Shown: in pieces, positions 1-11,300 of the stretch
How positions within the stretch are numbered: the stretch's first letter is position 1
How the letters are laid out: each line of letters begins with the position of its first letter
Assembly (NCBI GenBank): GCA_036250195.1
Contig: JAVHZZ010000006.1
Coordinates: 158,155,724-158,219,723, forward strand
DNA from: Mixophyes australis
Taxonomy: Eukaryota > Chordata > Amphibia > Anura > Limnodynastidae
Reading direction: 5' to 3'
Length of the DNA: 64,000 nt
Translations under genes and position numbers: made by a program
Notes under the pieces: generated by a model
The model's input: only the letters and a program-made list of their open reading frames with translations
Database searches by the model: none
What the model was told of the DNA's origin: nothing

Positions 1-310
1 GGAATATCAGACACCCCAAACACTTGTAGTGCAAATTAAGAAATATATAGTGTTGGTATATAATAATTTCAACATCAGAAAATAGATTTTTGGGAAATGG
101 GGAAAATATCTCACCCCAAGTACTTGAAGTGCAAATTCAGAAATACATAGTGCTGGTATATAATTATTTCAGCACCAGAAAATAGCTTTTTACTATGGGG
201 GAATATGTGACACCCAACACTTGTAGTGCAAATTCAGAAAGAAATTGTGCTGGTATATTACAATTTCAACAGGCAGAAAATAGTTTCTTTAGGAGGGAAT
301 GTGACACCCC
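1..310. repeat. Degenerate ~100-bp tandem repeat inside hAT-like element
   Basis: The motif CACTTGTAGTGCAAATT recurs near 21, 121 and 218, with a decayed copy near 311, so the period is about 95-100 bp. Each unit runs from ACACCCCAA through a GAAAATAG block. The position next to the right terminus and the CACCCCAA core resemble the 100-bp array at 5631-8030 of the sister element, but the units are far more diverged. This looks like an older version of the same kind of internal array. Confidence 0.75.
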
Positions 311-664
311 AAAGTTTGTAATGTTTGAAAAAATACCTCCTCTATATTCCTCTCTTCCTGCTCTAATAAAAGATCTCTTCCTGCTGTAATAACTGCTGTA
401 ATAACTGTTCTCGCACTACTCTAATCCTGCAACCTAACCCTTCTCTCTCCCTCTGTCAAATGGCGCTGGATTGCTGTGGAGGTGGATTTTTATGCATTTG
501 AAACATTCCGAGAACCGAGCTCCGAGATCTGACTACATCATGACGTTTTGCCTCGTTTTCAATTACGAATCGGCGGGACAGTACCGAGCCTGCTCAGCTT
601 GGTACTCGGATACCTGAAGTTTGGGTGGGTTACGTTCTCGGGGAACCATGCCCGCCAATCTCTA
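1..664 (+). mobile_element. hAT-like element, right part only (cut by window start)
   Basis: From about 310 to 664 this is recognisably related to 8040-8387, the right end of the complete element at 4189-8387. Both contain a run reading CTCTCTCCCTCTGTCAAATG, then GGATTGCTGTGGAGG, an ACCGAG..CCGAGAT block, a TACCGAGC..GGTACTCGGATACC block, and a terminus ending CCCGCC(C/A)ATCTCTA. The right terminus is placed at 664, directly against minisatellite sequence. The left terminus is outside the window. Eight-base target duplication cannot be tested, but if this copy also inserted in the minisatellite its left flank should end in CTACAGAG. No transposase is visible in this part. Family assignment rests on the target-site behaviour of the sister copy. 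Confidence 0.75.
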
Positions 665-3600
665 CTACAGAGGTGATGGAGGATGTGTTACTACAGAGTT
701 GATGGGGGATGTGTTACTAAAGAGGTGATGACAGATGTGTTACTACAGAGGTGATGGGTAAAATATGTTACAACAGAGGATTCGCCACTACAGAGCAGAG
801 GGGGGAAATTGTTCCTACAGAGGTCAGGGGAGGACTTTGGTAAGGGTAGGCATAGGGGAGACTATAGAGGTGCTGGGGAGGATGTGTTACTACAGAGGTA
901 AAGGGGGGATGTGTTACTACAGAGGTAATGGGGATGTGTTACTACAGAGGTGATGGGGAGAATGTGTTACTACAGAGGTGATGGGAGGATATGTTACTAC
1001 AGTAGTGAGGTGATGGGAGAATGTGTTACTACAGAGGTGATAGGGAGGATGTGATACTATAGAGGTGATGGGGGAATGTGTTACTACAGAGGTGATGGGA
1101 AGGAATGTATTACTACAGTGGTGATGTGAAGGATGTGTTACTACAGAGGTGATGGGGAGGATGTGTTACTACAGTGGTGATGGGGTGGATGTGTTACTAC
1201 AGTGGTGATGGGGTGGATGTGTTACTACAGAGGTAATGAGAGGATGTGTTATGACAGAGGTGATGGGGGAAGTGTTATTACAGAGGTCCTGAGAGGATGT
1301 GTTACTACAGATGTGATGGGGAGGATGTGTTACTATAGAGGTGATGGGGGTTTGTGTTACTACAGAGGTGATGGGGAGGATGTGTTAGTACAGATGTGAT
1401 GGGGAGGATGTGTTACTATAGAGGTGATGGGGTTTGTGTTACTACAGAAATGATGGCGGATGTCTTACTATAGAGGTGATGGGGAAGATGTGTTACTACA
1501 GTGGTGATAGGGAGGATGTGTTACTACAGATTTGATGGGAGGGATGTGTTACTACAGAGGTGAACAGGGATGTGGTACTAAAAAGTTGATGACAGTTGTG
1601 TTAATACAGATGTGGTGGGGAAGATGTGTTATTATAGAGGTAATGAGCTGGATTTGTTACTACAGAGGTGTTGAGGAATACCTGGATTCGCCACTGCAGA
1701 GAGGAGGGAGAAAATTGTTACTACAGAGGTCAGGGGAGGACTTTAGTTAGGGTAGGCATAGGGGAGACTATAGAGGTATTGGGGAGGATGTGTTACTACA
1801 GAGGTGATGGGGATGTGTTACTACAGAGGTGATGGGGATGTGTTACTACAGAGGTTATGGGGATGTGTTACTACAGAGGTGATGGGGATGTGTTACTACA
1901 GAGGTGATTGGGAGGAATGTATTACTACAGAGGTGATGGGGAGGATGTGTTGCTACAGAAGTGATGGGAAGATGTGTTATTACAGAGGTGTTGGGCGCAT
2001 GTGTTACTACAGAGGTGATGGGGAGGATATGTTACTACAGAGGTGATGGGAGGATGTATTACTACAGAGGTGATGGGGAAGATGTGTTACTATAGAGGTG
2101 ATGGGGTGTATGTGTTACTACAGAGGTAATGAGAGGATGTGTTAGTACAGAGTTCATGGGAGGATGTTTTACTACAGAGGTGATGGGGAGGATGTTTTAC
2201 TACAGAGTTGATGGGGAGGATGTGTTACTATAGAGGTGATGGAAAGATGTGTTACTACAGAGGTGATGGGGGATGTGTTACTACGGAGGTGATGGGGAAG
2301 ATGTGTTACTACAGAGGTGATGGGGGATGTGTTACTACGGAGGTGATGGGGAAGATGTGTTACTACGGAGGTGATGGGGAAGATGTGTTACTACAGAGGT
2401 GATGGGGGATGTGTTACTACAGAGGTGATGGGAAGGAATGTATTACTACAGTGGTGATGTGAAGGATGTGTTACTACAGAGGTGATGGAGGATGTGTTAC
2501 TACAGTGGTGATGGGGTGGATGTGTTACTACAGTGGTGATGGGGTGGATGTGTTACTACAGAGGTAATGAGAGGATGTGTTATGACAGAGGTGATGGGGG
2601 AAGTGTTATTACAGAGGTCCTGAGAGGATGTGTTACTACAGATGTGATGGGGAGGATGTGTTACTATAGAGGTGATGGGGGTTTGTGTTACTACAGAGGT
2701 GATGGGGAGGATGTGTTAGTACAGATGTGATGGGGAGGATGTGTTACTATAGAGGTGATGGGGTTTGTGTTACTACAGAAATGATGGCGGATGTCTTACT
2801 ATAGAGGTGATGGGGAAGATGTGTTACTACAGTGGTGATAGGGAGGATGTGTTACTACAGATTTGATGGGAGGGATGTGTTACTACAGAGGTGAACAGGG
2901 ATGTGGTACTAAAAAGTTGATGACAGTTGTGTTAATACAGATGTGGTGGGGAAGATGTGTTATTATAGAGGTAATGAGCTGGATTTGTTACTACAGAGGT
3001 GTTGAGGAATACCTGGATTCGCCACTGCAGAGAGGAGGGAGAAAATTGTTACTACAGAGGTCAGGGGAGGACTTTAGTTAGGGTAGGCATAGGGGAGACT
3101 ATAGAGGTATTGGGGAGGATGTGTTACTACAGAGGTGATGGGGATGTGTTACTACAGAGGTGATGGGGATGTGTTACTACAGAGGTTATGGGGATGTGTT
3201 ACTACAGAGGTGATGGGGATGTGTTACTACAGAGGTGATTGGGAGGAATGTATTACTACAGAGGTGATGGGGAGGATATGTTACTACAGAGGTGATGGGG
3301 AGGATGTGTTGCTACAGAAGTGATGGGAAGATGTGTTATTACAGAGGTGTTGGGCGTATGTGTTACTACAGAGGTGATGGGGGGATGTATTAATACAGAG
3401 GTGATGGGGAGGATATGTTACTACAGAGGTGATGGGAGGATGTATTACTACAGAGGTGATGGGGAAGATGTGTTACTATAGAGGTGATGGGGTGTATGTG
3501 TTACTACAGAGGTAATGAGAGGATGTGTTAGTACAGAGTTCATGGGAGGATGTTTTACTACAGAGGTGATGGGGAGGATGTTTTACTACAGAGTTGATGG

Positions 3601-4188
3601 GGAGGATGTGTTACTATAGAGGTGATGGAAAGATGTGTTACTACAGAGGTGATGGGGGATGTGTTACTACGGAGGTGATGGGGAAGATGTGTTACTACAG
3701 AGGTGATGGGGGATGTGTTACTACGGAGGTGATGGGGGATGTGTTACTACGGAGGTGATGGGGAAGATGTGTTACTACAGAGGTGATGGGGATGTGTTAC
3801 TACGGAGGTGATGGGGAAGATGTGTTACTACGGAGGTGATGGGGAAGATGTGTTACTACAGAGGTGATGGGGGATGTGTTACTACGGAGGTGATGGGGAG
3901 GATGTGTTACTACGGAGGTGATGGGGAAGATGTGTTACTACAGAGGTGATGGGGGATGTGTTACTACGGAGGTGATGGGGAAGATGTGTTACTGCAGAGG
4001 TGATGGTGAGGATTTGTTACTACAGAGGTGATGGGGGGATGTATTACTACAGAGGTGATGGGGAGGATATGTTACTACAGAGGTGATGGGGAAGATGTGC
4101 TACTGCAGAGGTGATGGTGAGGATTTGTTACTACAGAGGCGATGGGGTGATATATTACTACAGAGGTGATGGGGGGATGTATTACTAC
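665..4188. repeat. Large G-rich minisatellite, left portion
   Basis: Tandem units of 25-28 bp built on GATGTGTTACTACAGAGGTG followed by ATGGGG(A/G)A or shorter variants. A longer internal variant at about 1560-1770 carries CTGGATTCGCCACTGCAGAG. The open frames translating to MCYYRGDG or VTTEVMG strings are by-products of unit lengths near multiples of three and should not be called genes. A higher-order duplication of 1331 bp is visible: the segment beginning near 1086 repeats from near 2417 with few changes. The array stops at the target duplication of the inserted hAT-like element and resumes at 8388. Confidence 0.97.
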
Positions 4189-4211
4189 TAGAGATGGTCA
4201 CTGACCCCCGT

Positions 4212-4335
4212 GTTTTGGTTTTGGATTCGGTTTTGGATCTGGATTACCGTCGTGTTTTGGTTTTGGTTTTGGTTTTGCAAAACCGCCATTGCGTGTTTTG
4301 GTTTTGGTTTTGGTTTTGTTTGGTTTTGTTTTGCT
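4212..4335. repeat. TTTTGG-rich simple sequence at element left end
   Basis: Repeated GTTTTGGTTTTGG runs follow the left terminus. A similar TTTTGGGTTTTGGG segment follows the left terminus of the hAT at 22804, so this is a shared subterminal signature, possibly a transposase-binding region (inference). Confidence 0.7.
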
Positions 4336-4574
4336 ATTTTGTTGGAAAATCCATGTTTTTGGGCCTAAATTAACCCAATTTAGTGCTCCAACTGTTTTAG
4401 AGACAAGTAATCTAATTGTTGAGGTAATAAATCATCCAAAAAAACTGTTTAATTTTTCATTGGTAGGCCTTCATTTATTCTACACACAAAACAGATTGTC
4501 TTCCTCTCCATCTATGCATATTGGCAATGCAGCCATCGTCTTTGAATGTATATTACACCCTACACTTATAGTTA

Positions 4575-4990
4575 AATATGTAAAGAAATGGAAAAAGCCA
4601 GTTTGGTTTCTGTCTCTCAAGGCCCCCCTCCACTTGTATAAAATACCAAAAAATTCAGCCATTATAGACTGTACAATATTAATTGACATGGAGAAAGCCA
4701 GTTTGGTTTCTGTCTCTCTAGGCCCCCCTCCACTTGTATAAAATACCAAAAAATTCAGCCATTATAGACTGTACAATATTAATTGACATGGAGAAAGCCA
4801 GTTTGGTTTCTGTCTCTCTAGGCCCCCCTCCACTTGTATAAAATACTAATAAATTCAGCCGTTATATACTGTACAATATAAATTGAAATGGACAAAGGCA
4901 GTTTGGTATCTGTCTGTATCAGATCCTCTCTCCACTATGAGTAAAATAGAAAACTATTCAGCCGTTATATAATCTAGAATATAAATAGAA
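4575..4990. repeat. Decaying 100-bp tandem repeat (about 4 copies)
   Basis: The block GGCCCCCCTCCACTTGTATA begins at 4621, 4721 and 4821, giving an exact period of 100 bp. A fourth, much altered copy follows to about 4990. The unit also contains AAATTCAGCC and AAGCCAGTTTGG. The sequence is unrelated to the 100-bp unit at 5631-8030 although the period is the same. The last codons of the minus-strand ORF (4958-5617) run into this repeat. Confidence 0.9.
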
Positions 4991-5617
4991 ATTGAGAAAG
5001 GCAATTTGGTATCTGTCTGCATCATAATCATCAACATCATCATTAGCGCCCTCGTCGCCTACACAAATCTCCCCCTCATCCTCTTCTAATTCCAAAGTGG
5101 CATCCTCAATTTGGGTATCACCGGCTACACTCGGGCTATTAAGGCACACATCAGCAGAATGCTCACGATTAGACATCCCACTGTTGGATGGACTCTCCAC
5201 AGGGATTGTTGTCATTTGTGAATCAGAGCAAATATTCTCCTGTAATGCCTCACTGTTATCTTGCAGCTCGGCTTTGACGCGTAACAGTAGTTGTGCACCA
5301 ATTGTAGGCTGGGTAACTTTTTGGGATCTGCCACTAATAGCCAAAGCTGAAGGCCTCATTCTCTCTTTGCCACTGCGTGTGTAGAATGGCATGCTTGCAA
5401 TTTTTTTTTTATCGTCACTTAACTTTTGCTCAGTTACACTTCTTTTTCGCTTCAATACAGTAAATTTTTTTTTGGTTTTTGTTTTTTGCACTAATTTGAA
5501 AACACTCTGTTGTTTGACATCGCCTTGGCCAGATGACGTACTGGGAACACTAACATCAGGACTGGTGACAGAACCTGGTTGCTCATTTAGATCATATGTG
5601 GACTGCTTTGAATCCAT
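4958..5617 (-). CDS. Orphan 219-residue protein inside hAT-like element
   Basis: I do not recognise this protein. The frame opens with ATG at 5617 and is uninterrupted for 219 codons. The first ~35 residues are Ser/Thr/Pro/Gln-rich. Residues ~45-75 are strongly basic (KTKTKKKF, LKRKRS, DDKKK), a plausible nuclear-localisation and DNA-binding stretch. A middle part contains SMPFYTRSG and QLLLRVKAEL. Residues ~175-200 are strongly acidic (LELEEDEGE, DDVDDYDAD). The final ~15 residues are encoded by the neighbouring degenerate 100-bp repeat, so the natural C-terminus may have been different. There are no transposase motifs. On the minus strand the 24-copy array lies immediately upstream, where promoter sequence would be expected. 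It could be a remnant of a longer transposon protein, an accessory protein, or a captured exon. Chance openness is unlikely given the biased composition, but expression is unproven. Confidence 0.5.
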   Translation of the reverse strand: MDSKQSTYDLNEQPGSVTSPDVSVPSTSSGQGDVKQQSVFKLVQKTKTKKKFTVLKRKRSVTEQKLSDDKKKIASMPFYTRSGKERMRPSALAISGRSQKVTQPTIGAQLLLRVKAELQDNSEALQENICSDSQMTTIPVESPSNSGMSNREHSADVCLNSPSVAGDTQIEDATLELEEDEGEICVGDEGANDDVDDYDADRYQIAFLNFYLYSRLYNG

Positions 5618-5630
5618 TCTGAGCGCAAAC

Positions 5631-8030
5631 CACTGGGGAGTGCTAAAAATTATTTAGTAGATTCTGCTGACAGTTATGACTTTTGACAGCCAGAAATATT
5701 AATGCACAATTAGGGAGGACACCCCAAAAACACTGAGGAGTGCTAAAAATTATTTAGTAGATACTGCTGACAGATATGACTTTTGACAGCCAGAAATATT
5801 AATGCACAATTAGGGAGGACACCCCAAAAACACTGAGGAGTGCTAAAAATTATTTAGTAGATACTGCTGACAGATATGACTTTTGACAGCCAGAAATATT
5901 AATGCACAATTAGGGAGGACACCCCAAAAACACTGAGGAGTGCTAAAAATTATTTAGTAGATACTGCTGACAGATATGACTTTTGACAGCCAGAAATATT
6001 AATGCACAATTAGGGAGGACACCCCAAAAACACTGAGGAGTGCTAAAAATTATTTAGTAGATACTGCTGACAGATATGACTTTTGACAGCCAGAAATATT
6101 AATGCACAATTAGGGAGGACACCCCAAAAACACTGAGGAGTGCTAAAAATTATTTAGTAGATACTGCTGACAGATATGACTTTTGACAGCCAGAAATATT
6201 AATGCACAATTAGGGAGGACACCCCAAAAACACTGAGGAGTGCTAAAAATTATTTAGTAGATACTGCTGACAGATATGACTTTTGACAGCCAGAAATATT
6301 AATGCACAATTAGGGAGGACACCCCAAAAACACTGAGGAGTGCTAAAAATTATTTAGTAGATACTGCTGACAGATATGACTTTTGACAGCCAGAAATATT
6401 AATGCACAATTAGGGAGGACACCCCAAAAACACTGAGGAGTGCTAAAAATTATTTAGTAGATACTGCTGACAGATATGACTTTTGACAGCCAGAAATATT
6501 AATGCACAATTAGGGAGGACACCCCAAAAACACTGAGGAGTGCTAAAAATTATTTAGTAGATACTGCTGACAGATATGACTTTTGACAGCCAGAAATATT
6601 AATGCACAATTAGGGAGGACACCCCAAAAACACTGAGGAGTGCTAAAAATTATTTAGTAGATACTGCTGACAGATATGACTTTTGACAGCCAGAAATATT
6701 AATGCACAATTAGGGAGGACACCCCAAAAACACTGAGGAGTGCTAAAAATTATTTAGTAGATACTGCTGACAGATATGACTTTTGACAGCCAGAAATATT
6801 AATGCACAATTAGGGAGGACACCCCAAAAACACTGAGGAGTGCTAAAAATTATTTAGTAGATACTGCTGACAGATATGACTTTTGACAGCCAGAAATATT
6901 AATGCACAATTAGGGAGGACACCCCAAAAACACTGAGGAGTGCTAAAAATTATTTAGTAGATACTGCTGACAGATATGACTTTTGACAGCCAGAAATATT
7001 AATGCACAATTAGGGAGGACACCCCAAAAACACTGAGGAGTGCTAAAAATTATTTAGTAGATACTGCTGACAGATATGACTTTTGACAGCCAGAAATATT
7101 AATGCACAATTAGGGAGGACACCCCAAAAACACTGAGGAGTGCTAAAAATTATTTAGTAGATACTGCTGACAGATATGACTTTTGACAGCCAGAAATATT
7201 AATGCACAATTAGGGAGGACACCCCAAAAACACTGAGGAGTGCTAAAAATTATTTAGTAGATACTGCTGACAGATATGACTTTTGACAGCCAGAAATATT
7301 AATGCACAATTAGGGAGGACACCCCAAAAACACTGAGGAGTGCTAAAAATTATTTAGTAGATACTGCTGACAGATATGACTTTTGACAGCCAGAAATATT
7401 AATGCACAATTAGGGAGGACACCCCAAAAACACTGAGGAGTGCTAAAAATTATTTAGTAGATACTGCTGACAGATATGACTTTTGACAGCCAGAAATATT
7501 AATGCACAATTAGGGAGGACACCCCAAAAACACTGAGGAGTGCTAAAAATTATTTAGTAGATACTGCTGACAGATATGACTTTTGACAGCCAGAAATATT
7601 AATGCACAATTAGGGAGGACACCCCAAAAACACTGAGGAGTGCTAAAAATTATTTAGTAGATACTGCTGACAGATATGACTTTTGACAGCCAGAAATATT
7701 AATGCACAATTAGGGAGGACACCCCAAAAACACTGAGGAGTGCTAAAAATTATTTAGTAGATACTGCTGACAGATATGACTTTTGACAGCCAGAAATATT
7801 AATGCACAATTAGGGAGGACACCCCAAAAACACTGAGGAGTGCTAAAAATTATTTAGTAGATACTGCTGACAGATATGACTTTTGACAGCCAGAAATATT
7901 AATGCACAATTAGGGAGGACACCCCAAAAGCACTGAGGTGTGCTACAAATTATTTAGTAGATACTGCTGACAGATATGACTTTTGACAGCCAGAAATATT
8001 AATGCACAATTATGGGGGACACCCCAAAAG
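5631..8030. repeat. 24-copy 100-bp satellite block, 21 copies identical
   Basis: Units begin CACTGAGGAGTGCTAAAAAT at 5731, 5831 and so on every 100 bp. Twenty-one consecutive units (5731-7830) read identically, and the unit at 7831 differs at one base. The first unit (5631-5730, with CACTGGGGAG, ATTCTGC, CAGTTATG) and the last (7931-8030, with GAGGTG, CTACAAAT, TATGGGGG) carry several changes. Divergent edge copies around a uniform centre are the classic sign of recent unequal exchange or rolling amplification. Each unit ends GGAGGACACCCCAAAAA, resembling the CACCCCAA motif in the array at 1-310. Confidence 0.98.
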
Positions 8031-8387
8031 CGCTGGGGAGTGCCAAATATGAAGAAAAAATAATAAACCTCTATCCTCCTCTCTGCACTAGCGATTTTGG
8101 TTAGAGCAATTGCAAGAACAATATTGTATTCTCTGTCCCTGCTCTAATTAGCCTATGACTACACCCTGCTCTCTCCCTCTGTCAAATGGCGATGGATTGC
8201 TGTGGAGGCGTGTATTTATAAAGTTGAAGTATCGCGAGAACCGAGTCCCGAGATCCGACAACGTCACAATGACGTTCGGCCTCGATTTGGATTCGGAATG
8301 GGCGGGAGAGTACCGAGCTGCTCGGTACTCGGATACCCAAAGTTCGGGTGGGTTCGGTTCTCGGAGAACCGGACCCGCCCATCTCTA

Positions 8388-11300
8388 ATTACTACAGAGG
8401 TGATGGGGAGGATGTGTTACTATAGAGGTGATGGGGTGTATGTGTTACTACAGAGGTAATAAGAGGATGTGTTAGTACAGAGTTCATGGGAGGATGTTTT
8501 ACTACAGAGGTGATGGGGAGGATGTTTTACTACAGAGTTGATGGGGAGGATGTGTTACTATAGAGGTGATGGAAAGATGTGTTACTACAGAGGTGATGTA
8601 GGATGTGTTACTACGGAGGTGATGGGGAAGATGTGTTACTACAGAGGTGATGGGGGATGTGTTACTACGGAGGTGATGGGGAAGATGTGTTACTACAGAG
8701 GTGATGGTGATGTGTTACTATGGAGGTGATGGGGAAGATGTGTTACTGCAGAGGTGATGGTGAGGATTTGTTACTACAGTGGTGATGGGGGATGTGTTAC
8801 TACAGAGTTGATGGGAGTGATGTGTTACTACAGAGGTGATCGGGGATGTGTTACTAAAAAGGTGATGACGGATTTGTTAATACAGAGGTGATGGGGAGGA
8901 TGTGTTATTACAGAGGTGATGGGGAGGATGTGTTATTACAGAGGTGACAAGGAGGAATGTGTTACTAGCGAATTGACAAGGAGGAAAGTATTGTTAAAGA
9001 GGTGGTGAGGAGGAATGTGTTACTACAGAGGTGATGGGAAGGAATGTATTACTACAGTGGTGATGTGAAGGATGTGTTACTACAGAGGTGATGGGGAGGA
9101 TGTGTTACTACAGTGGTGATGGGGTGGATGTGTTACTACAGTGGTGATGGGGTGGATGTGTTACTACAGAGGTAATGAGAGGATGTGTTATGACAGAGGT
9201 GATGGGGGAAGTGTTATTACAGAGGTCCTGAGAGGATGTGTTACTACAGATGTGATGGGGAGGATGTGTTACTATAGAGGTGATGGGGGTTTGTGTTACT
9301 ACAGAGGTGATGGGGAGGATGTGTTAGTACAGATGTGATGGGGAGGATGTGTTACTATAGAGGTGATGGGGTTTGTGTTACTACAGAAATGATGGCGGAT
9401 GTCTTACTATAGAGGTGATGGGGAAGATGTGTTACTACAGTGGTGATAGGGAGGATGTGTTACTACAGATTTGATGGGAGGGATGTGTTACTACAGAGGT
9501 GAACAGGGATGTGGTACTAAAAAGTTGATGACAGTTGTGTTAATACAGATGTGGTGAGGAAGATGTGTTATTATAGAGGTAATGAGCTGGATTTGTTACT
9601 ACAGAGGTGTTGAGGAATACCTGGATTCGCCACTGCAGAGAGGAGGGAGAAAATTGTTACTACAGAGGTCAGGGGAGGACTTTAGTTAGGGTAGGCATAG
9701 GGGAGACTATAGAGGTATTGGGGAGGATGTGTTACTACAGAGGTGATGGGGATGTGTTACTACAGAGGTGATGGGGATGTGTTACTACAGAGGTTATGGG
9801 GATGTGTTACTACAGAGGTGATGGGGATGTGTTACTACAGAGGTGATTGGGAGGAATGTATTACTACAGAGGTGATGGGGAGGATGTGTTGCTACAGAAG
9901 TGATGGGAAGATGTGTTATTACAGAGGTGTTGGGCGCATGTGTTACTACAGAGGTGATGGGGAGGATATGTTACTACAGAGGTGATGGGAGGATGTATTA
10001 CTACAGAGGTGATGGGGAAGATGTGTTACTATAGAGGTGATGGGGTGTATGTGTTACTACAGAGGTAATGAGAGGATGTGTTAGTACAGAGTTCATGGGA
10101 GGATGTTTTACTACAGAGGTGATGGGGAGGATGTTTTACTACAGAGTTGATGGGGAGGATGTGTTACTATAGAGGTGATGGAAAGATGTGTTACTACAGA
10201 GGTGATGGGGGATGTGTTACTACGGAGGTGATGGGGAAGATGTGTTACTACAGAGGTGATGGGGGATGTGTTACTACGGAGGTGATGGGGAAGATGTGTT
10301 ACTACGGAGGTGATGGGGAAGATGTGTTACTACAGAGGTGATGGGGGATGTGTTACTACAGAGGTGATGGGAAGGAATGTATTACTACAGTGGTGATGTG
10401 AAGGATGTGTTACTACAGAGGTGATGGAGGATGTGTTACTACAGTGGTGATGGGGTGGATGTGTTACTACAGTGGTGATGGGGTGGATGTGTTACTACAG
10501 AGGTAATGAGAGGATGTGTTATGACAGAGGTGATGGGGGAAGTGTTATTACAGAGGTCCTGAGAGGATGTGTTACTACAGATGTGATGGGGAGGATGTGT
10601 TACTATAGAGGTGATGGGGGTTTGTGTTACTACAGAGGTGATGGGGAGGATGTGTTAGTACAGATGTGATGGGGAGGATGTGTTACTATAGAGGTGATGG
10701 GGTTTGTGTTACTACAGAAATGATGGCGGATGTCTTACTATAGAGGTGATGGGGAAGATGTGTTACTACAGTGGTGATAGGGAGGATGTGTTACTACAGA
10801 TTTGATGGGAGGGATGTGTTACTACAGAGGTGAACAGGGATGTGGTACTAAAAAGTTGATGACAGTTGTGTTAATACAGATGTGGTGGGGAAGATGTGTT
10901 ATTATAGAGGTAATGAGCTGGATTTGTTACTACAGAGGTGTTGAGGAATACCTGGATTCGCCACTGCAGAGAGGAGGGAGAAAATTGTTACTACAGAGGT
11001 CAGGGGAGGACTTTAGTTAGGGTAGGCATAGGGGAGACTATAGAGGTATTGGGGAGGATGTGTTACTACAGAGGTGATGGGGATGTGTTACTACAGAGGT
11101 GATGGGGATGTGTTACTACAGAGGTTATGGGGATGTGTTACTACAGAGGTGATGGGGATGTGTTACTACAGAGGTGATTGGGAGGAATGTATTACTACAG
11201 AGGTGATGGGGAGGATATGTTACTACAGAGGTGATGGGGAGGATGTGTTGCTACAGAAGTGATGGGAAGATGTGTTATTACAGAAGTGTTGGGCGCATGT

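Larger units (their letters stand above)
4189..8387 (-). mobile_element. Complete 4.2-kb hAT-like element carrying an orphan ORF and two 100-bp arrays
   Basis: The element starts TAGAGATGG and ends CCATCTCTA, a perfect 9-bp inverted repeat. It is flanked by a perfect 8-bp duplication ATTACTAC at 4181-4188 and 8388-8395. Eight-base duplications are characteristic of hAT transposons. The empty target is preserved in array paralogues at 12367-12374 and 14906-14913, which confirms both edges. From left to right it holds: a TTTTGG-rich segment, a degenerate 100-bp repeat (about 4575-4990), a 219-codon minus-strand ORF, a 24-copy 100-bp array, and a right end shared with 1-664. No DDE transposase motif (D, CxxH, RW, SERVFS) is visible, so it is probably non-autonomous. 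Left and right ends differ beyond the 9-bp inverted repeat. The strand follows the ORF. Confidence 0.9.

Noticed and set aside
4289..4741. 150-codon plus-strand frame
   Set aside because: It starts in TTTTGG-rich simple sequence and ends in the degenerate 100-bp repeat, with no domain.
5631..8030. Possible CRISPR or rDNA spacer array
   Set aside because: The 100-bp units are contiguous and identical with no spacers, and no rRNA sequence is near. It lies inside a transposon with defined ends.
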